Shown piece by piece: positions 58,092-64,000 of a stretch of 64,000 nucleotides of DNA. The notes under the pieces are model-generated. The model was not told the DNA's origin. It saw only the letters and a program-made list of their open reading frames with translations, and made no database searches. Every line of letters starts with the position of its first letter. Position 1 is the stretch's first letter. This DNA is from Jiangella muralis (GTDB lineage Bacteria; Actinomycetota; Actinomycetes; Jiangellales; Jiangellaceae), in the NCBI RefSeq assembly GCF_001270745.1, contig NZ_KQ434754.1, positions 315,792 to 379,791 of the forward strand. Direction: 5' to 3'. The translations under genes were made by a program, and so were the position numbers.

Positions 58092-60053
58092 GTGATCGCT
58101 TCGTCGACACCGCGTGCCGTGCCGCGTGGCCTGGCGGCACTGCTCGGTCTTGCGGCCCTGACCCTGGGTGTGCCGGCGGTCCTGTGGGCCGCCGGCGGCT
58201 CACCGCTGCCCGGCGAGTGGCCCTCGCCGGCGGACGTCCGTGCCGCTGCCGTCCGCCCGGACGACGGCGCGCTGTTCCTGGCGCTGCTGGTTGCCGCCGG
58301 CTGGCTGGGCTGGGGCACGTTCGTGCTCAGCCTCGTCGTGGAGGTCCCCGCGGCGATCCGTGGCCGGCCGGCGCCGCGAGTGCCCGGGCTCCGTGCGCAG
58401 CAGCGACTCGTCGCCGGCTTGGTCGCGGCGGTGGCAACGGTCGGCGCGGGTGGTCAGGTCGCGTCCGCCGAGTCGGGTGTGCCGGTGCCCTGGGATCCGG
58501 CGCCGCCGGTCACCACCGACCTGCTCGGAGCGCTACCCGCCGGCACGCACGTCGTCGTCGACGGCGACACGTTGTGGGACATCGCGGGCGCTCGGCTCGG
58601 TGATCCGGAGCGGTATCCGGAGATCGTGGCGGCGTCGTCGGCGACGGTGCAGCCCGACGGGCGGCGGCTCGTCGATGCCGATCTCATCGTGCCGGGGTGG
58701 AGGCTCACGCTGCCGGCCACGCGCGGCGAGCTGCCCGATACCGGCGGCCCGCCGGCCGACGGCGCTGACGCGGCGATGGCGCCGGAACGGACGAGCGGCG
58801 GTGGTGTGGGTCCGGGCCGGCCGGCGGCCACTGGAGCTGACCCGGTCGGCGCGGAGGTCGGGACCGGTCCATCGTCGGGGGTTGAGGCTGATGACGGCGG
58901 CGGGCTGCGGACGGCGGGCGGTTGGGCGTCGGGGGTTGCGGCCGAGGACGACGGCGAGTTCGTGCGGACGGCGGGCGGGGTCGGCGCGGTGCTGGCGGCG
59001 GCGCTCGTCGGGGTGCTGGCAACCCGAAGGGTCCGTGAGCAGCGGCATCGACGTCCGGGTAGGCGACTCGGCGGGGGCAGCGAAGCCGACCAGCGGGCCG
59101 AGACCGAGCTGCGGCAGGCCGCCGATCCCGTCGCCGTCGAGGTGGTCGACCGGGTGCTGCGTGGGCTGTCCGCCCGGCTTGCACGGATCGGGCGTGGGTT
59201 GCCGCCGTTGCGCGCTGTCCGGCTGACCAGGCGCACTCTCGAGCTTTACCTCGCCGCACCGGCCGAGTTGCCGCCACCGTTCGCCGGCACCGCGCACGGT
59301 GGTGTGTGGACGGTGCCGCTCGACGAGGCGGCCGGTGAGGACGCGGACGTGCCGGCGCCGTACCCGAGCCTCGTCACGCTCGGGCACGACCACGACGACG
59401 CGCTGGTGCTGCTCGACCTCGAGCAGGTCGGCGCGCTCGTGGTCGATGGCCGGGCGGAGCTGGTGCGGTCGGCGCTGACGGCGGTCGCCGCGGAGCTGGC
59501 CACCAGCGCGTGGGCCGACGACCTGCGGGTCACCGTCGTCGGGGCGCCGGCGTTGGCCGACCTCGACCTCCTCGACACCGGCCGGGTCCGGCACGTGACT
59601 GACGTGGGGCGGCTGCTGGACGAGCTCACGGTGCGGATCGCCGACGACCGGTTGCTGCTGGCCACGGCCGGTGTCAGCGGCCTCGGTGCGGCCCGCGTCA
59701 CGCAGGTCGCCGACGCCACGTGGACGCCGGAGATCGTGGTGATCGCGGAGCCGCTGCCGGCCGACCAGTGGGATCGGCTCGAGGCGCTGATCGTCACGGC
59801 GCCACGCGTGGCGGTCGCGGCGGTGGTCGGCAGCGGCGAGCCCGCCGGTCCGCCGTCGCGTGGTCATCGCCTGCGCGGCTACGTCCCGCACTCCGGCGGC
59901 GCGACGTGGGTGTTGCGGCTGGACGGGCCGCCGGAGCGGCCGACGGCGATTCTCGATCCGCTCGGGGTGCCGATCCGGCCGCAGCTCCTGGACGAGGAGA
60001 CCCGCGGCCGATTCGTCCGGTTGCTGAACCGCCGCCGACGCGGAACGGCCTGA
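58092..60053 (+). CDS. LysM-domain membrane protein of the tad locus
   Basis: A protein of about 653 residues. It has two N-terminal membrane helices (ALLGLAALTLGVPAVLWAAG; GALFLALLVAAGWLGWGTFV), a LysM domain (HVVVDGDTLWDIAGARLG), a low-complexity linker, a third membrane helix (GAVLAAALVGVLATRR) and a large cytoplasmic C-terminal domain. Similar LysM proteins stand next to tad genes in actinobacteria and often precede a BTAD protein, as here. GGAGGGGA lies 7 nt before GTG 58092. It may link the pilus machine to peptidoglycan. Confidence 0.85.
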   Translation: MIASSTPRAVPRGLAALLGLAALTLGVPAVLWAAGGSPLPGEWPSPADVRAAAVRPDDGALFLALLVAAGWLGWGTFVLSLVVEVPAAIRGRPAPRVPGLRAQQRLVAGLVAAVATVGAGGQVASAESGVPVPWDPAPPVTTDLLGALPAGTHVVVDGDTLWDIAGARLGDPERYPEIVAASSATVQPDGRRLVDADLIVPGWRLTLPATRGELPDTGGPPADGADAAMAPERTSGGGVGPGRPAATGADPVGAEVGTGPSSGVEADDGGGLRTAGGWASGVAAEDDGEFVRTAGGVGAVLAAALVGVLATRRVREQRHRRPGRRLGGGSEADQRAETELRQAADPVAVEVVDRVLRGLSARLARIGRGLPPLRAVRLTRRTLELYLAAPAELPPPFAGTAHGGVWTVPLDEAAGEDADVPAPYPSLVTLGHDHDDALVLLDLEQVGALVVDGRAELVRSALTAVAAELATSAWADDLRVTVVGAPALADLDLLDTGRVRHVTDVGRLLDELTVRIADDRLLLATAGVSGLGAARVTQVADATWTPEIVVIAEPLPADQWDRLEALIVTAPRVAVAAVVGSGEPAGPPSRGHRLRGYVPHSGGATWVLRLDGPPERPTAILDPLGVPIRPQLLDEETRGRFVRLLNRRRRGTA

Positions 60054-60069
60054 CCCGGGGGATGACGGC

Positions 60070-61473
60070 GTGCCGTTGGCCGAGGTCGCGGCTGGTGACG
60101 GGTGGGCGAGGGGTGGCCCGGCCCGGGACGGTGCACCGGCGGCCGGCGGCGATGGTTCGACCCGTGCGCCGGCCGGCCGTGCGTCGGCGGGCGACGGCAG
60201 CGAGAACGTGCGCCGGGGCGGGAAGGGCGTTCGCGGCGAGAACGTGGGCCGTGGCGGGAAGGGCGTTCGCGGCGAGGACGGCGGGGACAGCAGCCGTGGC
60301 GGGGACCACGGTGATGGCGGGGACGGCGGCCGTGAAGGCGCGGCGGGAGCGCGGGGCGTGGCGGGCGCGCGAGACGTAGCGGGCGTGCGGGACGTAGCGG
60401 GCGCGCGGGACGTGGCGGGCGCGCGGGACGTAACAGGTGTGCGGGGTGTGGCGGGAGCACGGGGTGCGGCGGACCGGGCGACGGGTGCCGCCTCGGTGCG
60501 GCCGGATCGCGGCCGCGCGGCCGGCGGGTCCGTCGCGGCGGCCGGCTCGGTCGTGCCGCTGGCTACCGCGGCACCGGGACGGGAGCTGCCACGACTGCTG
60601 ATGCTGGGTCCGGTAGAAGTAGAGAACGCCGCTGAGCTGGGTGAACAGACGAAACTTGGCCAGCTGACCGAGTTGGCGATGTACATCGCGTTGAACCCGG
60701 GCTGCGACTCGACGAGTATCGACGAGGCGATCTGGCCGGGCTCGGCGGTGACGAAGACGACGCGCGGGACGGCGATCTCGAAGCTCAGACGCTGGCTCGG
60801 CACCGACGCGGCCGGGGCGTCGCTACTGCCGCGCACCGAGAGCGGCTACACGCTGCGTCCGGGCATCCGCAGCGACTGGGACGAGTGGTGTGACCTGGTC
60901 CCGGACGGGCCGGCGCGGGCCGGCAACGCCGAGTTGCGGACCGCGCTCGACCTCGTCAGCGGGCGGCCGTTCTCCGGACGCGGGCGGCGCCGGTACGCGT
61001 GGGCCGATCACCTCGCGCAGGAGATGATCGCGAGCATCGTCGACGCGTGTCATGAGGTGGCGCTGCGGTCGCTCGTCGACGGGGACGCGTGGGAGGCGCT
61101 GCGTGCTGCGCTGCTCGGGTTGTCCGTCGAGCCGGGGGTCGAGTTGTTGTGGCGGGATCGGCTCAAGGCCGAAGCCGCGCTCGGCGATCGCGACCGGCTG
61201 CTGGGGACGATCGAGAAGCTCCGGGCCACGGCCGCGGATCTCGGCGGCGATCTCGAGGCCGAGACGGAGGAGTTGATCGAGCGGCTTCGTACGGGCGGCG
61301 GCAGCGGCCGTGGCCGAGGAGGTGATCAGGGCGGGTCCGGCGAGCCGGAAGCGCCCGGCGGGCCGGATGCGTCCGGCGGGCCGGATGCGCCCGGCGGGCC
61401 GAGCCGCAGGCCGGCGGACGGGTCAGCGGGATCGCACGGGCCCGGCCGGCCCCGGTCGACGGCGGGGAGGTGA
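60070..61473 (+). CDS. BTAD-domain protein with repeat-rich ends
   Basis: A 467-residue protein. Residues 1-170 are low-complexity with 36-bp and 18-bp repeats; the middle has an unusual winged-helix-like segment (LLMLGPVEVENAAELGEQTK, AISKLRRWLG) and a BTAD helical domain (ALRSLVDGDAWEALRAALLG); the end again has 18-bp repeats (GGPDAPGGP). It is 16 nt after the LysM gene, so the two are cotranscribed. It may be a regulator, or a BTAD scaffold for the pilus apparatus. Confidence 0.8.
   Translation: MPLAEVAAGDGWARGGPARDGAPAAGGDGSTRAPAGRASAGDGSENVRRGGKGVRGENVGRGGKGVRGEDGGDSSRGGDHGDGGDGGREGAAGARGVAGARDVAGVRDVAGARDVAGARDVTGVRGVAGARGAADRATGAASVRPDRGRAAGGSVAAAGSVVPLATAAPGRELPRLLMLGPVEVENAAELGEQTKLGQLTELAMYIALNPGCDSTSIDEAIWPGSAVTKTTRGTAISKLRRWLGTDAAGASLLPRTESGYTLRPGIRSDWDEWCDLVPDGPARAGNAELRTALDLVSGRPFSGRGRRRYAWADHLAQEMIASIVDACHEVALRSLVDGDAWEALRAALLGLSVEPGVELLWRDRLKAEAALGDRDRLLGTIEKLRATAADLGGDLEAETEELIERLRTGGGSGRGRGGDQGGSGEPEAPGGPDASGGPDAPGGPSRRPADGSAGSHGPGRPRSTAGR
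60202..60273 (+). repeat. 36-bp tandem repeat, two copies
   Basis: Units at 60202-60237 and 60238-60273 differ at only two positions and encode ENV(R/G)RGGKGVRG. A partial third begins at 60274 (GAGGACG). Confidence 0.8.
60346..60471 (+). repeat. 18-bp tandem repeat, seven units
   Basis: Seven in-frame units encode G(A/V)R(D/G)VA-type hexapeptides (GARGVA, GARDVA, GVRDVA, GARDVA, GARDVT, GVRGVA, GARGAA). The units differ mainly at third codon positions. No spacers are present, so this is not a CRISPR array. Confidence 0.85.
61345..61398 (+). repeat. 18-bp tandem repeat, three units
   Basis: Units at 61345, 61363 and 61381 encode P(E/D)A(P/S)GG near the C-terminus of the BTAD protein. The period matches the N-terminal repeat although the sequence is different. 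Confidence 0.8.
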
Positions 61474-61495
61474 GCGGCCGCATACGCTTCTGGAC

Positions 61496-61954
61496 ATGAC
61501 CGAAGAACGCGGCGTCGAGGCCCTGCGCGAGTCGGGGCTGGCCCATGAGATCGTCCGTCATCCACCGGTGAACAGCCTCGAGGAGGCCGCCGCCGCGCGC
61601 GGGGTCGAGCCGGCGGCCGTCATCAAGACGATCGTGGTGCGGCGCGCCGACGACGACTACGTGTTCGTGCTGGTCCCCGGCGACCGCACCATCGCGTGGC
61701 CGAAGCTGCGCACGTTGTTCGGCGTGAAGCGGCTGTCGATGCCCGACGCCGAGACGGCGCGTGACGTCACGGGGTACGAGCGCGGCACGATCACGCCGTT
61801 CGGGGCGACGCGGGCGTGGCCGGTCGTCGCGGACGAGCGGTTGCTCGGGCGGACGGTGTCGATCGGCGCCGGCGCGTTCGGGGTGTCCGCCACCGTCGAC
61901 GGCGACGAGCTGGTGAAGACGCTGGACGCGAGCGTCGCGGACGTCACCGACTGA
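61496..61954 (+). CDS. YbaK/ProX-type aminoacyl-tRNA deacylase
   Basis: A 152-residue protein of the YbaK/EbsC fold: IVRHPPVNSLEEAAAARGVE, AVIKTIVVRRADDDYVFVLV with the conserved Lys, and GYERGTITPFGATRAWPV. The family hydrolyses mischarged tRNAs in trans. TACGCT lies 7 nt before the ATG with no Shine-Dalgarno, so a leaderless message is likely. It follows the BTAD gene by 22 nt. Confidence 0.93.
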   Translation: MTEERGVEALRESGLAHEIVRHPPVNSLEEAAAARGVEPAAVIKTIVVRRADDDYVFVLVPGDRTIAWPKLRTLFGVKRLSMPDAETARDVTGYERGTITPFGATRAWPVVADERLLGRTVSIGAGAFGVSATVDGDELVKTLDASVADVTD

Positions 61955-61975
61955 GCGGTGCGGCCGGGCGCGTCG

Positions 61976-62839
61976 TCAGCGGCTGACGGCGGAACCGGTC
62001 AGGACCGAGGCGAACACCGTCAGCACGGGCGAGCAGCCGGCGTCGACCTTGACGGTGGCGAGGTCGTCGCCGCGGGTGGCGCCGCGGTTGACGATGACCA
62101 CCGGCCGGCCGGTCCGGTGCGCGTGCCGCACGAACCGCAGCCCGGACATGACGGTGAGCGACGACCCGGCGACCAGCAGTGCCGCCGCGGAGTCGACCAG
62201 CGCGTACGCCGCCTCGACCCGCGGCTTCGGGACGTTCTCGCCGAAGTAGACGATGTCCGGTTTGAGGATGCCGCCGCACACCTCGCAGTCGGCCACCCGG
62301 AAGTGGGCGGTCGCCTCGATGACGGCGTCGGCGTCGGGCGCGATCTCGGCGTCGGCGACCTCGTCGGCGAAGTCGGGGTTCAGCGCCGTCAGCCGGGTGG
62401 CGACGTGCTCGCGTGGCACGACGCGCCGGCAGCTGAGGCAGACGACGCGGTCGTAGCGTCCGTGCAGGTCGATGACGTTGCGGCTGCCGGCGGCGTCGTG
62501 CAGGGTGTCGACGTTCTGGGTGATGACGCCGACCGCGGCCGCGCCGGCCTCCAGGCGGCTGACGGCGACGTGGCCGGGGTTCGGCCGGGTGCGGTGGACG
62601 TGTCGCCAGCCGACGTGGTTGCGCGCCCAGTAGTGGCGGCGGCGGTCAGGATCGCCGACGAACTGCTGGTACGTCATGGGGGTGCGCGGCGGGGAGTAGG
62701 GGCCGCGGTAGTCGGGGATGCCGGAGTCGGTCGAGATGCCGGCCCCGGTCAGCACGGCGAACGGACGGCCCGACAGCACCGCGGTCGCCTCGCCGACGGC
62801 CGGCCAGGCCGAGTGGCCGGGGTCGATGCGGTCGAGCAC
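61976..62839 (-). CDS. Sir2-family NAD-dependent deacylase
   Basis: A 287-residue sirtuin with the NAD-binding GAGISTDSGIPDYRG, ITQNVDTLHDAAG, catalytic DLHG, zinc cysteines CLSC and CEVCGG, and GSSLTVMSG. It removes acyl groups from lysines, using NAD and releasing nicotinamide and O-acyl-ADP-ribose. The 21-nt gap to the convergent YbaK gene is short. The next gene on the strand is a Nudix regulator, fitting an NAD or ADP-ribose theme. Confidence 0.94.
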   Translation of the reverse strand: MLDRIDPGHSAWPAVGEATAVLSGRPFAVLTGAGISTDSGIPDYRGPYSPPRTPMTYQQFVGDPDRRRHYWARNHVGWRHVHRTRPNPGHVAVSRLEAGAAAVGVITQNVDTLHDAAGSRNVIDLHGRYDRVVCLSCRRVVPREHVATRLTALNPDFADEVADAEIAPDADAVIEATAHFRVADCEVCGGILKPDIVYFGENVPKPRVEAAYALVDSAAALLVAGSSLTVMSGLRFVRHAHRTGRPVVIVNRGATRGDDLATVKVDAGCSPVLTVFASVLTGSAVSR

Positions 62840-62933
62840 GCTTTGAGCCTATGTCGGCGACGGCGGCGAGAACACCCGGGTCGGGTGCGGCCCGACGCGC
62901 GGGCACGTGGCGTGGGGAGCGGGCGGCGATGGG

Positions 62934-63626
62934 TCAGGTGCGGAGAAGGGGCGGCATCAGCGTGCGGGTGGGACCACGGCGGTAGAGCTGGGCCGGCCGT
63001 CCGCCGCCGCGGGTGGTGGAGGCGCCGGTGGATGCGAGGAAGCCGGGTGTGCCGGTGACCTTGCGGTGGAAGTTGCGCGGATCCAGCTCGACCCCCCAGA
63101 CGGCCTCGTAGACGGCGCGCAGCTCACCCACCGTGAACTCGGCGGGGCAGAACGCCGTGGCCAGCGACGTGTACTCGAGCTTCGCCCGGGCCCGTTCGAC
63201 GCCGTCGGCGAGGATCGCGTCGTGGTCGAAGGCGAGCGACCCGGCTGTCCGCAGCAGCGAGTCGACCGGCATGAACTGGCTGGCCGCGGCATCGGTGCCG
63301 GCGACGGGTTCGGGGAGGTCCGGCACCAGCCCGAGGTAGGCGACGGAGACGACGCGTTGGCGGGGGTCGCGGCCGGGGGCTCCGTAGCTGGCCAGCTGCT
63401 CGAGATGGCCCAACGACGGCGCCAGCCCAGTCTCTTCACGCAGCTCGCGCAATGCCGCGTCGGGGAGGTCCTCGTCGGGGTGGACGAAGCCGCCGGGCAG
63501 GGCGAGCCGGCCGCGGAACGGCTGCTCCCCACGCTCGACGACGAGGGCGGCGAAGCGTCCGGATCGCACCGTGAGGAGCACGAGGTCGACGGTGACCGCG
63601 AACGGCGGGTGATCGGAACCGGCCAT
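62934..63626 (-). CDS. NrtR-type Nudix regulator
   Basis: A 230-residue protein with an N-terminal Nudix domain carrying a complete box (GGFVHPDEDLPDAALRELRE followed by ETGL) and a C-terminal winged helix (FTVGELRAVYEAVWGVELDP then RNFHRKV). NrtR proteins sense ADP-ribose or related NAD metabolites and bind DNA. Unlike most NrtRs the catalytic box looks intact, so it may also hydrolyse its ligand. It is divergent from an SPFH gene across a perfect palindrome. Confidence 0.9.
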   Translation of the reverse strand: MAGSDHPPFAVTVDLVLLTVRSGRFAALVVERGEQPFRGRLALPGGFVHPDEDLPDAALRELREETGLAPSLGHLEQLASYGAPGRDPRQRVVSVAYLGLVPDLPEPVAGTDAAASQFMPVDSLLRTAGSLAFDHDAILADGVERARAKLEYTSLATAFCPAEFTVGELRAVYEAVWGVELDPRNFHRKVTGTPGFLASTGASTTRGGGRPAQLYRRGPTRTLMPPLLRT

Positions 63627-63670
63627 GCCATCACCCTATCTCGTCACCTTGACGATTACTGGCAAACGGC

Positions 63671-63691
63671 TTATCGTCCAAACGACGATAA
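63671..63691. promoter_or_regulatory. NrtR-like operator TTATCGTC-N5-GACGATAA
   Basis: Perfect 8-bp arms with a 5-nt spacer between the divergent Nudix regulator and SPFH genes. A second, shorter CGTCA-N3-TGACG palindrome is at 63642-63654 close to the regulator's start. Both are probable binding sites of the regulator. Confidence 0.75.
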
Positions 63692-63711
63692 ACGACGAGA
63701 GGACACCAGAG

Positions 63712-64000
63712 ATGGCAGAGATCCGCAGGTTCGGCCTCGTCCGGCACGTCCGGTCGACCCCGACCGAACACGTCGTCCACCAGCGCGGCGACCGTGTCGT
63801 GCGCAGCGGCACCAGCTGCTCGTTCTGGTTCCGGCCCCTGACGGCCGCCCTCAGCGAGGTCCCCGTCGACGACCGAGAGTTGCCGTTGCTGTTCCACGCC
63901 CGCACCGGCGACTTCCAGAAGGTGGCGGTTCAGTCGACGGTGACGTATCGATTCGCCGACCCCGAGCAGGTCGCCGGGCGCATCGACTTCGCCATCGACA
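63712..64000 (+). CDS. SPFH/Band 7-domain protein, 5' part only
   Basis: The frame is open to the right edge. The first 96 residues (MAEIRRFGLVRHVRSTPTEH ... DFQKVAVQSTVTYRFADPEQ) match the start of SPFH/band 7 proteins, which assemble on membranes and scaffold microdomains. No N-terminal membrane helix is visible. Divergent from an NrtR-type regulator, which likely controls it. Confidence 0.8.
   Translation, partial: MAEIRRFGLVRHVRSTPTEHVVHQRGDRVVRSGTSCSFWFRPLTAALSEVPVDDRELPLLFHARTGDFQKVAVQSTVTYRFADPEQVAGRIDFAID

Noticed and set aside
60346-60471. CRISPR-like regular repeat
   Set aside because: The 18-bp units are directly adjacent, without spacers, and in frame with the BTAD gene. It is a coding tandem repeat.

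Overview
The window is high-GC, densely coded DNA from an actinobacterium. The signs are strong G/C third-position bias, many GTG starts, genes that appear leaderless, an AfsR-like pair of BTAD/NB-ARC regulators, DUF1707, a TadE/TadG-type Flp pilus cluster without a secretin, and many TetR, LacI and XRE regulators. A Jiangella-like or related genus would fit the arabinoside genes and the Tad/LysM/BTAD layout, but that is a guess that needs a database search. I saw no rRNA, tRNA, CRISPR array, IS transposase or phage genes.

Layout. 1-11.4 kb: the 3' end of a secreted Ig/discoidin-like protein, a cytochrome P450, a Tat-exported GH127 beta-L-arabinofuranosidase with a LamG insert, and a lacI-araB-araD-araA operon behind a consensus LacI operator. 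Together they look like an arabinoside release and catabolism block. 11.4-16.9 kb: TetR/azoreductase, a Fpg/Nei glycosylase with aat, an EcsC protein, a second TetR with a membrane protein, and a blasticidin-S-deaminase-like enzyme. 16.9-22.4 kb: a DUF3800-like protein, then DNA repair genes (a second Fpg/Nei, ogt, an Ada-AlkA fusion), then a MurA-like enzyme carrying an N-terminal HTH. 22.6-27.9 kb: a beta-lactamase-fold hydrolase, a coupled cyclohydrolase-family/FolD-like pair, a MarR-GNAT fusion with a strong overlapping operator/promoter, and an SRPBCC/XRE-MmyB divergent pair. 27.8-32 kb: a 2-oxoacid dehydrogenase E1alpha-E1beta-E2 operon with a divergent TetR.

32-40.5 kb: two tandem AfsR-type regulators, overlapping by 4 nt, followed by a large serine protease with an LPxTG-type anchor and a candidate small RNA. 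40.7-50.6 kb: mixed genes (DUF1707, MutT, CAP-domain protein, double GNAT, TetRs, alpha/beta hydrolase, DUF2786, a decayed epimerase, YjbR).

50.6-61.5 kb: a Tad/Flp-type secretion locus. Nine minus-strand genes run from a sigma-like regulator through CpaB, TadZ-like, TadA, TadB, TadC and three TadE/G pseudopilins, most with ATGA/GTGA stop-start overlaps. Divergent from them are a LysM membrane protein and a BTAD protein full of 18/36-bp repeats. No Flp major pilin or prepilin peptidase is visible. 61.5-64 kb: a YbaK-type deacylase, a sirtuin, and an NrtR-type Nudix regulator divergent from an SPFH protein across a perfect palindrome, probably linked to NAD/ADP-ribose.

The most notable points are: the FolD-like protein that lacks the catalytic lysine but is coupled to a cyclohydrolase-family partner; a family of long palindromic repeats, one of which sits in frame inside the E2 linker; in-frame repeat expansions in the Tad locus; and two candidate small RNAs.
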